DNA of 64,000 bases. Source: Vanessa cardui (lineage: Eukaryota; Arthropoda; Insecta; Lepidoptera; Nymphalidae). Positions 50,671-60,260 of this stretch are shown here, in pieces. Each line of letters opens with the position of its first letter. Positions within the stretch are counted from its first letter, which is position 1. The position numbers and the translations under genes were made by a program. The notes under the pieces are model-generated. The model searched no databases, was not told where the DNA came from, and saw only the letters and a program-made list of their open reading frames with translations. The DNA lies in assembly GCF_905220365.1 (NCBI RefSeq), contig NC_061130.1, positions 2,053,501 through 2,117,500 of the forward strand, given 5' to 3'.

Positions 50671-51130
50671 CGTGCACGGTGACGGATTGCAATGTTGATA
50701 CGAAATACTAATGACTGTCTTTATTTACAACATCAATTAAATATATTTTTGTCATTACATAATACAAACCGCTACGTGCTCGTGCTTAAGCTATTATTTC
50801 TTGTTTAAAGGTCAAAAGTTGTAGGTTATCCCTAAAAGATAGACATATATAATTATGAACTTTTTTGGTAGATCTTTATACGGTGTATAATACTGTAGCT
50901 CATTATTTTCATCTATCTAAGAGTTTAGCCAGGGATACCCATTTATTTGTTTCATGACATTAAAAAATTTGCAGAATTTCTCTACCATATTATGTATGTG
51001 CTATAAATATAAACCTTCCTCTCGAATCAATACATATATTTTAAAGAAAACCGCATCAAAATCCGTTATGTAATTTTAAAGATCATTAATGGGGACAGAA
51101 ATCGTTAATCGACTTTGTTTTATACTATGA
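50671..51130 (-). mobile_element. Family H copy, remainder
   Basis: GATTGCAATGTTGATACGAA just after the SINE, then diverged DNA, and from 51010 CTTCCTCTCGAATCAATACA, AACCGCATCAAAATCCGTTA and ACTTTGTTTTATACTATGA. Longer than other family H copies, so the middle may hold additional inserted DNA. Confidence 0.65.
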
Positions 51131-51452
51131 CATAATAACAATTATAAAGATATATTTTAATAAAACCTCCTTAATTAAACGTCTTTGCTTTCACTTTAAT
51201 TTTTAATCTGTGCCTGCGAGACAGGATATCATAAAATCAACACGAGACCACGGCACAAAATCAAGCCCGGCTAATAATAACAAAGCTTATTTACCTTGTA
51301 TGTGCCGACTTGCATTGTAAACAGGATCCATGCGTCTTTGCTGTGATTCTGGCTAATTAATATCGCCTAGCATGTTCCGGCTTGATAAATTTCATACCGA
51401 AACTTGGCGCGGGCCTGTATTATAAACCATATTGGCTCACTGAACACAATTA
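51131..51452. other. Unique stretch with GC-richer island
   Basis: 51220-51430 holds TGCCTGCGAGACAGGATATC, GAGACCACGGCACAAAATCA, TGGCTAATTAATATCGCC and TTGGCGCGGGCCTG, repeat-free. Candidate conserved non-coding DNA. Confidence 0.35.
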
Positions 51453-51477
51453 TCTGTACATATAATAAAATTGGAGT
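51453..51477 (+). mobile_element. Family E fragment, 5' end (split by PLE)
   Basis: TCTGTACATATAATAAAATTGGAGT, continued at 53335; the last 8 bases ATTGGAGT are the duplicated target. Confidence 0.9.
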
Positions 51478-51525
51478 GATGTTGTCTTAAATTTTCGCGA
51501 TTATTACACATTTAAATAAAACTAA

Positions 51526-51902
51526 TTATAACGGATGAATCGCGTATATTAATTATTTTTAAACATCCCGACGTTTCGAGCACTTTGCAGTGTTCGTGGT
51601 CACGGGTAGACTAAGATGACATTTGTCTATTTGAAGAACAAAGGAAATATTATTAACAACTACCGCCAACGATTTCTCAATTGATATCTTGAGTAACGTT
51701 CCGGTTGCACGCAGAAGGCACTAACTGTATCTTTAGGTCTTGCAGTCTGTTGGATTTGGGATTTTAAATTTTTAATAAGTGGATCCCAGGTGTTAGAAAG
51801 TCTCCAACCATCTTCTCTATTGAAGTTCGGATGTTTTTGAATTTCAATAGCCTCGCGTATCATTCTAGGAATGAATCTGTGTTCTCTAGCGAGGATCTGT
51901 GG
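51526..51902 (-). repeat. PLE left inverted arm, 377 bp
   Basis: Inverse of 52953-53334. It includes, on the minus strand, the last ~67 codons of the PLE protein in open frame (51660-51863), the stop and the terminal non-coding structure. A run of five A where the right arm has ten is the main difference. Confidence 0.95.
51567..51606 (-). ncRNA. Ribozyme-like fold in PLE terminus (left arm)
   Basis: 40 nt, identical to 53254-53293 in inverse orientation: outer CCCG/CGGG stem, TGACCACGAA, CACT-GCAA-AGTG hairpin and GAAAC. PLEs are known to carry hammerhead motifs; activity here is unproven. Confidence 0.4.
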
Positions 51903-53095
51903 ACCTTAAAGACCTTAAATTAACCAACAACGAGAAAATGGTTAGTTTTGATGTCCAGTCATTGTTTACATGCTTACCCATACAAGACTGCATCGAAATT
52001 GTTAAGAGGAAGCTACAGACACACAACATGCCTATTGAATATGCAGAGCTGTTACATCACTGCCTCACATCAGGTTATTTATTGTGGAATGATGAATTCT
52101 ATGTACAAGTTGACGGGGTAGCCATGGGTTCTCCAGTATCCCCTGTGGTCGCCGATTTATTCATGGAAGTCCTGGAGGAGAGGGCTCTTTGCTCCGGACC
52201 AATAACACCTAGGTTTTATAAACGGTACGTAGATGACACTTTCACAATATTACCTAGTGATCTGACATCTGCATTTTTAGTACATCTTAATTCTATAAAT
52301 AAAAACATTCAATTTACTATGGAATTAGAGGCAAATAATTCTTTAGCTTTCCTTGATATCCTTATTATCAAGAATCCTGATAATACATTAAGTCACACAG
52401 TTTATAGGAAACCCACACACCAACAAATACCTCAATGGTGACTCGCACCACCACCCTAGTCAGTTAGCTACCGTTGGCAAATCTTTGTTTCAGAGAGCCC
52501 ACCATCTCTGCGATGCTGAACACCTAGAGGACGAGCTACGTCAGGTCAAGCTTGCACTCCACCAGAACAAGCTGCCCGTGCCTCGCCAGCATCGCAGAAG
52601 CCGTACCAAGCCACCCACAGTTGAGCGACAACCTGCATTTCTACCGTATGTGAAAGGAGTTACAGACAGGATTGGCAACATCTTGAAGCGAGCTTCGATT
52701 AAAACCGTTTACAAGCCTCATAAGAAAGTGAGCCAGTTCTTGAGACCTATCAAGAGTAATATCCCTTTACAAACTGCAGGAGTATATAAACTCGAATGTG
52801 AGTGTGGTTTATCTTACATAGGCCAAACAAAGAGAAGCATCGGTACCAGGGTCAAGGAACATATAGGAGATGTCAAAAATAGGCGTTCTTCAAAGTCTGC
52901 AGTCTGTGAACATGCTCTGGATAAACCTAACCATTTTATCCGATTTGATAAACCACAGATCCTCGCTAGAGAACACAGATTCATTTCTAGAATGATACGC
53001 GAGGCTATTGAAATTCAAAAACATCCGAACTTCAATAGAGAAGATGGTTGGAGACTTTCTAAAACCTGGGATCCACTTATTAAAAAAAAAATTTA
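51899..53095 (+). pseudogene. PLE reverse transcriptase and GIY-YIG endonuclease, truncated and frameshifted
   Basis: The element's copying enzyme. First frame (51899-52441, up to 180 codons): FDVQSLFT (catalytic D), GVAMGSPVSP, RYVDDTF (YVDD active site) and NSLAFLDILI, typical Penelope RT. N-terminal RT blocks are missing because the open part begins at the end of the inverted arm. The frame is lost in an AC run at 52412-52420, consistent with loss of one CA. The second frame continues through LATVGKSLFQRAHHLCDAE to the GIY-YIG domain: GVYKLECECG with CXC, then SYIGQTKRSIGTRVKEH (key Tyr, Gly, Arg), AVCEHALDKPNH and REHRFISRMIREAIEIQKHP. It ends prematurely at LIKKKI after an expanded A10 run; the left arm keeps the longer ending. 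Family function is established for Penelope-like elements; this copy is dead. Confidence 0.93.
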
Positions 53096-53334
53096 AAATC
53101 CCAAATCCAACAGACTGCAAGACCTAAAGATACAGTTAGTGCCTTCTGCGTGCAACCGGAACGTTACTCAAGACATCAATTGAGAAATCGTTGGCGGTAG
53201 TTGTTAATAATATTTCCTTTGTTCTTCAAATAGACAAATGTCATCTTAGTCTACCCGTGACCACGAACACTGCAAAGTGCTCGAAACGTCGGGATGTTTA
53301 AAAATAATTAATATACGCGATTCATCCGTTATAA
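52953..53334 (+). repeat. PLE right (native) 3' arm, 382 bp
   Basis: The native 3' end of the element, inverse of 51526-51902, from CCACAGATCCTCGCTAGAGA to TTCATCCGTTATAA. Confidence 0.95.
53254..53293 (+). ncRNA. Ribozyme-like fold in PLE terminus (right arm)
   Basis: CCCG(53254-53257), TGACCACGAA, CACT/AGTG stem with GCAA loop (53268-53279), CTCGAAACGT, CGGG(53290-53293). Layout resembles a minimal hammerhead with very short stem III (GAAA-CG-TC). The canonical CUGANGA is not present; GTGACCA occupies its place. Confidence 0.45.
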
Positions 53335-53594
53335 ATTGGAGTGTCTGTTTGTTATATTAAGATAGCACTTCTTCACTCAATACATATGTATGTATACACG
53401 GTGCAGATACCAAATAAAATTTTTTACAACTTTCCTATGCCGGTCTTTTTGTTCCGGCTAATCTCTGTAATGGCTGAACCGATTTTAATGGGACTTTCAG
53501 TGACAGATATCTAATGTTATAAGAAGTAACTTAAGCTAAAAAAAAAGGTTTTTTGTTAAATTCAAACGCGGGCCAAGTCGGGAGCACTGCTAGT
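53335..53594 (+). mobile_element. Family E copy, remainder
   Basis: Resumes ATTGGAGTGTCTGTTTGTTA, with TTGTTCCGGCTAATCTCTGT and AACCGATTTTAATGGGACTT, and ends AGCACTGCTAGT. Confidence 0.9.
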
Positions 53595-54198
53595 TAAGAA
53601 ATATTACTATTGATGGCTGATGTTTGAAGGTCCACGAAGTCATTGGCGAAATTTTTGTTTAGTTACAATGCGTCAACACAACGACGCGTGATGTGAGTAA
53701 CGATACAAGTGAAGCAACGGACACTATACTGATCGAAAAATTAGTTAATATTTCATTACAAAAAAAAAGAATCGTAATATTTTTTTTCATTTACTAAAAA
53801 AATAAAATATTAATGCCTTTGAATAATCATTCACTGTTTCAGTTTCAAATAGTGATCCATGGTAATACAAATAAAAAATCTATAGGTCACTCACCACTGG
53901 TATAAATTAGATGTATTCTTAAAGTTTCAAATCAATAAATGTTGTACGTGCTGACTTTAAACTGTATATAAAGCTTTTAACATACATTTAATTAAGCCGA
54001 AGGTTGTATTTGTGTTTATTCAAGTAGTCAAAGAGGTAAATCGACCTCCTGGTAAGCAGTCACCACCCGTAGACATCAGCATTATAACCATAAAGCTCTA
54101 TAACGATTTTGGTTAAGTAAAGCCGCCTTTAATTTAAGTGTCATTAATCATTATTATAATCATGTTTTTGTTATTTAGTTATGTTGGTTATATTGAAA
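53595..54198. other. Unique stretch with SINE-A sliver
   Basis: 54042-54086 (CGACCTCCTGGTAAGCAGTC, ACCACCCGTAGACATCAGCA) resembles an old antisense SINE-A 3' fragment. CGTCAACACAACGACGCGTG lies near 53670. Otherwise AT-rich. Confidence 0.4.
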
Positions 54199-54290
54199 AC
54201 TAGTAGTACGGCTTCGCTATCATTTTCGGGTGTTGGTTGTCATGTCTTAGACAAAAAAGTAGTCTATGTCCTTTCTTCAAGTTCATGTTT
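54199..54290 (-). mobile_element. Family I copy, 3' part (split by SINE-B)
   Basis: ACTAGTAGTACGGCTTCGCT (CTAGT end in minus orientation), TTGTCATGTCTTAGACAAAA and AGTCTATGTCCTTTCTTCAA, then interrupted after TTCATGTTT. Confidence 0.85.
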
Positions 54291-54538
54291 CAACAACAAC
54301 AGCCTGTAAATTCTTACTGCTGGGCTAAATGCCTCCTCTCCCTTTGAGGAGAAGCTTTGGAACATTTTCCACCACGCTGTTCCAATACGGGTTGGTGGAA
54401 TACACATGTGGCAGAATTTCTATGAAATTTGTCACATGCAGGTTTCCTCACGATGTTTTCCTTCACCGCCGAGCACGAGATGAATTATAAAGACAAATTA
54501 AGCACATGAAACACCGGTGATTGCCTGGGTTTGAACCC
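54291..54538 (-). mobile_element. SINE-B copy inserted in family I, 5'-truncated at the B box
   Basis: (CAA)n/CAGCCTGTAAATTCTTACTG to GATTGCCTGGGTTTGAACCC, where it stops at the B box. Flanked by TTCATGTTT at 54282-54290 and 54539-54547, a clean 9-bp target duplication. Confidence 0.95.
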
Positions 54539-54640
54539 TTCATGTTTGCTTCATACCAAATTTCATTGATTTCGATTGAGCGGTTTGATCGCGAAAGAAC
54601 GACGTACAGAGTCACTTTCACATTTATAATATACATTAAT
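54539..54640 (-). mobile_element. Family I copy, 5' part
   Basis: TTCATGTTTGCTTCATACCA, AATTTCATTGATTTCGATTG, AGCGGTTTGATCGCGAAAGA and CACATTTATAATATA. Confidence 0.88.
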
Positions 54641-54778
54641 TAAATAAATCAGGTAAGGAAAGCATCTGCCATATTCTCGAAAAGAATCATTACCTTTTAT
54701 ATTATGAAAAAGCTATTCATCCGAGGTCGGTTGAAAAGATTTCTTAGTGTCTTACACTTGTTTTAACAAATTATTAAT

Positions 54779-55057
54779 AACAACAACAAAATCCTGTAAA
54801 TTTCCCACTGCTGTACTAAGGGCCTTATCTCCCTTTGAAGGAAAGGTTAGGAGCATATTCCACCACACTGATCAAATGCGTGTCGATGGATTCACGTGTT
54901 TTAGAATTTGATGTTAGACACATATAGGTTTCCTTACGATGATTTCTTGATTCGCCTAGCTCGAGATGAATTTGAATTAATGAAAAATGAATTTCCTAGG
55001 TTTGAATTGCAGTCATCGGTTAAGATGTACGCTGTAACCACTGGGCCATATCGGCTG
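54779..55057 (-). mobile_element. SINE-B copy, diverged
   Basis: ACAACAACAAAATCCTGTAA tail, CATATTCCACCACACTGATC, GGTTTCCTTACGATGATTTC and TAACCACTGGGCCATATCGG. Several internal losses. Confidence 0.88.
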
Positions 55058-55295
55058 TAACTTTATTAAACAACCCTTAAACGTAAGAACACGAATACAA
55101 ATACCCATTACTACAATGAAGTCGTTGAGAAACGAAGGAATCATAAAACGAACGTAAAATTGTTTGCCCATAACGACGCCGGTTGTAAAATTACTTCATT
55201 TCGTTCATTAATTGAATCATTTGCGTTCTGAATTTATATTGATCTCAATTTTATTATAAGACACTTAAAAAGTGTAATAAATTAAAATTATCATA
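55058..55295. other. AT-rich stretch, nothing recognised
   Basis: No frame or repeat recognised. Confidence 0.4.
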
Positions 55296-55480
55296 TTTTT
55301 TTTTTCATGGAATAGCTTAACGGACCAGCATATGGGCCACCTAATGGTAAGTGGTCACCATGACCCATAGACAATGACTCTGTAAGAAATATTAACTATT
55401 CCTTACATCGCGGTACCAACCTTGGGAACTAAGATGCTATGCCCCTTGTGCCTGTAGTTAAACTGGCTCACTCACCCTTT
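55296..55480 (-). mobile_element. SINE-A copy, 5' part missing
   Basis: T9CATGGAATAGCTTAACGG to CTGGCTCACTCACCCTTT, where LINE J begins. The remaining SINE part is not found on the other side. Confidence 0.9.
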
Positions 55481-55815
55481 CACTAGCTATCCAATATTTT
55501 AACAGTTAGACATTTTTAACTTTACCGTTTCATAAATTTAAATCTTTTTAAAAAATACATTGGTAAAGAAGGCATATTATTCAATACAAGATTATACAGA
55601 CTTCGGCAGGATATATTATATGCGTATATAATCTTATTTAACTAACATGACTGTTTTTTTAATGTTGAAAAAGAGTAACTACTGAGTTACTTACGGTTCT
55701 TCTCGATAAATCTACATTCCGAACCGGTGGTAGCTTCACTTAATATGGTTGTTAAGTGACGATTCGAAACTGCTTGTTTCAAAAGCCTACTCGAATAAAG
55801 TATATTTTGATTTTT
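55481..55815 (+). mobile_element. LINE J 3' end
   Basis: GACATTTTTAACTTTACCGT, CATTGGTAAAGAAGGCATAT, CGAACCGGTGGTAGCTTCAC and AATAAAGTATATTTTGATTT. It abuts SINE-A directly, suggesting insertion with loss of target DNA or a later deletion. Confidence 0.88.
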
Positions 55816-57021
55816 CTTAAATTTCTTTTAAATTTGGAAGCAATTTTACCGCCATCTATTGGACATTAATTGAACTACGCTTTTATTTTACTATAACACT
55901 GGGTAAAGGGCACAAATGTTCAACTCTATCAGATGAAAGACGCGTAAACGCATAGAATACGACTATAAACAAGCATTAATAATAATAAAATTATTTATTC
56001 TTTTGTCAGTTTATATTTATTATCTGCCGTAATAATGAATACATTTGTGTTTGCAAGACTGGAGCCCAAAACTACGTTGCCCTGTATACAAAGAGTCTAC
56101 TAGCATCCTTAGGATGATATTAGGACCTATTTATTTATTTAACTTTACAGTAAATAACCAAAAGACCAACTAATAAGTACTTATAATAGAAATAAAAAAG
56201 TAATATGTGCTCGAGAACAAGCATTAATACTAGCAAAGTTGTAAGATTAAATTATACCAAATACCTACAAATATAGAGAGGTATCGTCTATAATAAATAT
56301 TACTTAGAGGAAAGTAGGATTAGAACAAGCCCATAACAATTAATGACGAAATCTTAAAAAGTATAACACCTATTAAATTATAAATTTGGCAGGTTTCTTA
56401 TCGGATGTAAAATCTGATAAGAACGGCTAATACCAATCTTCATCCCTATGGGTGTATATGTTCAGGTAGTCTTTTATATATAAACAAAATAACAATTAAT
56501 ATATTCACATATTTACATATTATGTTTTAGTAATATTATCCCACGATAGATCTTTTAGCAAAATATTTCACATGCAGTCTTGGCCCGGTTACCTTACGTA
56601 TAGCTTTAAGTCGTGAAAAGTAAGACCAGCTCGAAATTCCCCAAGGAGAGTTAATAGCTTTGCATCTTACGTTGCATTTTCAGGAGAAACTTCGTACCGC
56701 CTAGTCACGCATCGTCGATAAATTACAAAAAGAACTACCCTAGAAAAAAATTAGCAGGTAAGATGCGGAATGAGGAAAGTTCGGATTACTAATTTAGATA
56801 TTCAAATCGCGCTCTACACTTCATCGGTGTTACGCGCGCTTGAATAAATGAAGGGAAATTTGGATTGAAAAGATTGGTTGAAAGTCGGAACAAAAAACGA
56901 CACTCTGTTTCAACAAACACACCAACACGCTTTAATTAATTTTATATTTCGATTATTACTTTCGAATGTGATGAATATATAATATTAAATATTGGATCAA
57001 AATAATGTGAGTAATAACGAT
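55816..57021. other. Unique stretch, 1.2 kb
   Basis: 56570-56710 (CAGTCTTGGCCCGGTTACCT, AAGACCAGCTCGAAATTCCC, CTTCGTACCGCCTAGTCACG) is GC-richer and may be a relic of an unrecognised element. The rest is AT-rich. Confidence 0.35.
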
Positions 57022-57180
57022 CACTTACATTATTTTGATCCCAATGTAAGTAGCTAAAGCACTTGTGTTATGGAAAATCAGAAGTAACACCAGAAACACC
57101 CAGACCCAAGACATAGAAAACTAATGAGCCCGAAACCTCGGATCGAAAACCGATCTACACGCTACTCGACCACGGAGATC
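57022..57180 (-). mobile_element. SINE-C copy with deletions
   Basis: TTGATCCCAATGTAAGTAGC, CACCCAGACCCAAGACATAG and CTACTCGACCACGGAGATC. The B-box region is shortened (CCCGAAACCTCGGATCG). Confidence 0.9.
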
Positions 57181-57397
57181 GGATAAACTTACTTTAATAT
57201 ACAACTTTAAATAAAAACAGCTTGCCTCTACTTTGACAGAAGAACGGTACATATTTGGTCCAAATAATTTGAATTGCGATTTAACTAAGAAATAATTTGG
57301 TCTCACTTTAGTTAGTGTTCGACGCGGTCATAATTTTATGCAGAAATTATTTATTACAATGGTTTTTGTATTACGTATTTATTTGCATTTATTTATA
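57181..57397. other. Short AT-rich stretch
   Basis: Nothing recognised; minus frame 57121-57306 starts in SINE-C DNA. Confidence 0.4.
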
Positions 57398-57625
57398 ACT
57401 AGCTGCTACCCACGGTTTTGCTCGCGTAGAAAATGTGAATATATTTACAAATTAATAAATATTTAATATTACATTGACTAAAACCTTTTTGTTTCCAAAA
57501 AAGTAGCCTATGTCCTTTCTCAGGCTCTTTACTATTTGTGTACCAAATTTCTTTTAAATCGTCCATTAGTTTGTCGTGAAAGTGAGACAGACAGTCACTT
57601 CCGCATTTATAATATTAGCACGGAT
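57398..57625 (-). mobile_element. Family I (Helitron-like) copy
   Basis: ACTAGCTGCTACCCACGGTT, AAAAAGTAGCCTATGTCCTT, AAGTGAGACAGACAGTCACT and CGCATTTATAATATTAGCAC; an AT-rich insertion after GCTCGCGTAGA. Confidence 0.82.
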
Positions 57626-58300
57626 TCCTCTGTTTAAAATAAAAATAAAAAAGTTTAAACATTTATATACTAAATTTCGTGATAATTAGTTTCGCAGAAT
57701 GTCACTTAAAATTAAATTTAAAGTCACGCGAATTCCCTTAAACCGAATTAAACAACGACTTACTTATTAAGCCAGACTAAGACGCGCGAAGCCGCGAACT
57801 TGTCTTGTTAATAATAAACCTGCACAAGCCGTGAAACTCCATTTGAACGCGTTACAAGTGTCGCGAGTGTTACGAGAAATTGCAACTTATACATTCAGGC
57901 GTTACCGAGTTAGCTTGTCACAAAAACTTAGAGCGTACGAAACTTGGTACAGCGAGCCAAGAATTTCGAAACGCTGAGGGTGTATGGTGCAGTCGTTCGA
58001 TAGTACGCGATTTCGGCTTTATGATTTATATAGCATTGGATAGTATGATATCACCAATACTTGTCCATTAAATAATTATATAAAATGTTTAACAACCTAA
58101 TTTATATTTCGTACATTTTTGTTCTAGAATATATAATTTTATAGCTAGTAACATAATTATAACACTTAATTTTAAGTAAGATAATTTTAATCAAAAATTC
58201 CCTATTACTTTTATTAAAATTACCAAATGATCATGCACATTGTATCTGAGAAAAATATAAAAAATACATAAAATTTAATAACTTTTGTTACAAATCTTTG
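57626..58300. other. Unique stretch with GC-richer patch
   Basis: 57780-58010 is moderately GC-rich (GACGCGCGAAGCCGCGAACT, CGTTACAAGTGTCGCGAGTG). A plus frame at 57880-58071 (TTG start, 63 codons) shows no motif. Confidence 0.35.
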
Positions 58301-58570
58301 ATAAAGGACGTACGAGCATATGGGCCACCTGATAGTAAGTGGTCACCACCGCCCATAGACAATGGCGCTGTAAGAAATATTAACCATTCCTTTCATCGAC
58401 AATACGTTACCAACCTTAGGAACTAAGATGGTATATCCTTTGTACCAGTAGTTACACTAGCTCACTCACCCTTGAAACCGGAACTCAACACAAGTGTTGT
58501 TTGGCGGTAGAATATCTGATAAGTGGGTGGTACCAACTCAGAAGGACTTGCACAAAGCCCAACCACCAAG
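58301..58570 (-). mobile_element. SINE-A copy, near full length
   Basis: Starts at AAAGGACGTACGAGCATATG without the T run and ends CCCAACCACCAAGT; a small deletion in the AACACAACAATACTGAGTAC part. Confidence 0.9.
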
Positions 58571-58890
58571 TGTCTAATCTAACCAATAAAAAATAATATT
58601 TATATCATATATACAAATATTATGATTTTCCAAAATAGTCGCGGCGTATCGAACGATTTCAAGATAACCCCGTACATATAAAACGTAATACTACGAACTA
58701 TTTGTAGAAGTTTAAACAGCTATTAGCGAAATGGCTGTAAAGTGGCAGTTTTTAGTCGAATTCAACGTGGCGTTATGACTAGTCTACAATTCAACGGAAT
58801 GTCGTTACGTTCTCCGATTTCTGTTAGTTTCATTTTCATGAAAATACTTTTTCATTCATCGTAAGCGTTTCGATTAATTTGAAGTCATCT
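58571..58890. other. AT-rich stretch, nothing recognised
   Basis: No repeat matched. Confidence 0.4.
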
Positions 58891-59142
58891 TCATTACGTA
58901 ATATAAAACAAAGTCGCTTATCTATGTCTGTCCCTATGTATGCTTACATCTTTAAAATTACGCAACGGATTTTGATGCGGTTTTTGTGGATAGAGCGATT
59001 TGTGAGAAAGGGTTCTGTATATTATACATGGAAAATATAGTAAAGAAACACCGATAATTCTAGAAATTTCTAATGTGATGTCGTAAATAAACAAATTCTA
59101 TAGTATACATTGCACTCGGACAAAGCCGAGCGGGTGGCTAGT
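58891..59142 (+). mobile_element. Family H (Helitron-like) copy with both ends
   Basis: TCATTACGTAATATAAAACA at the start, CGCAACGGATTTTGATGCGG inside and CCGAGCGGGTGGCTAGT at the end. The clearest 5'-TC/3'-CTAGT copy of the family. Confidence 0.85.
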
Positions 59143-59624
59143 AAATAAATAAAATCATTTTATACCCAATACGAATAAACATCCAAACATACACGCACAA
59201 ATACAAATACAAACATGCACGGACATAATAAAAATATTTCTATTAAATAAAAGTATCACAAATATTATAAGTAACAAAACAACATCAATAACTAAATTTC
59301 CAAATAAGTTATGAAATTGTTGTCCTGTTGTTGTGTGTTATGCAAAACATTGTTGTTAGCCAAAACAGTGTTTCATACATCGGATTCAAGGCTATAAAGT
59401 TTGTACGAAAAGAGGTTACATAATAAACTTGTAACATTAGCAAAAGGTCGTATGTAGAAAGGAATCGAATTTGAAACTGTTTTCTAAATTTAAATTAAAT
59501 GCATTAAAAGTGTTAAGCCTCAAGAGCTCAAGAGTATATGCGATATGAATATTTATGACGTATACTCAAGTAGCTTCATACCATGCTAGTACATCTAAGT
59601 ATATTAAGATACAAATATTGTGAT
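59143..59624. other. AT-rich stretch, nothing recognised
   Basis: ACACGCACAAATACAAATAC near 59190 is simple-sequence-like. No gene seen. Confidence 0.4.
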
Positions 59625-59712
59625 CATCCGGATTTGCTCACGTTTTGCTTGCTCCATAAGTCATAAAAAGCGTGAAAGGCAGGACTTACTTTCGCATTTA
59701 TGATATTATTAT
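59625..59712 (-). mobile_element. Family I fragment, degraded
   Basis: CCGGATTTGCTCACGTTTTG and TTACTTTCGCATTTATGATATTA match the two ends of antisense family I with the middle lost. Confidence 0.5.
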
Positions 59713-59862
59713 ACATATATGTAGGTGTGTGTGTTTCTAAAGACCTCCAACAGCTTTTATGATTATTTGTAAAACACTTACGACATCCGATAAATCCAAT
59801 AGATTATCAATATGCGAATAATTAACATAAATAATCTTTTAATTTATTTATTCCAGAACGTC

Positions 59863-59953
59863 TCAACAACAACAACAACAACAGCCAATATATTTCCCAC
59901 TGCTGGGCTAAGGCCTCCTCTGCCTTTGAGGAGAAGGTTTGTAACATATTCCA
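59863..59953 (-). mobile_element. SINE-B 3'-end copy with (CAA)n tail
   Basis: CAACAACAACAACAACAGCC, TTTCCCACTGCTGGGCTAAG, GAGGAGAAGGTTTGTAACAT. 5'-truncated after ~90 bp. Confidence 0.9.
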
Positions 59954-60260
59954 AAGTCTCAATTTTTTAAATTAATTACTTATTAATCTTGCGTTTAACT
60001 TATACATATATCAAGGAATTAAATACTTATTTTACATATACGTATTCGGGTCGAAAAGCTAGTTCTACAGTTATAGCTTAATGGTTTCAGTTAGCTGCAT
60101 GAATTAAGTCACGTAGCACTCTATATGTTTCCGACATTGATGTGTCAACCCTTATGTAAAACTAGGATTGTAAGCGTGTTTAATTTAACCGACTTCAAAA
60201 AAAGAGGTTATCAGTTCAGTATGTATGTAACATTGCCAGAATTTAATTATATATCGGTAT
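59954..60260. other. AT-rich stretch, nothing recognised
   Basis: ACCGACTTCAAAAAAAGAGG near 60198 is a motif often seen in Lepidoptera repeats; too short to assign. Confidence 0.35.

Larger units (their letters stand above)
51478..53334 (+). mobile_element. Penelope-like element with inverted terminal copy
   Basis: 1.86-kb insertion bounded by ATTGGAGT (51470-51477 and 53335-53342). A 5'-truncated plus-strand PLE (RT plus GIY-YIG endonuclease) is preceded by an inverted, 377-bp copy of its own 3' end. Partial inverted copies at the 5' side are a known PLE insertion structure. ORFs are broken by frameshifts, so this copy is not autonomous, though both arms remain very similar, indicating modest age. 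Confidence 0.93.

Noticed and set aside
57880..58071. 63-codon frame in GC-richer DNA
   Set aside because: No ATG start and no recognisable motif; kept only as a description of the stretch.
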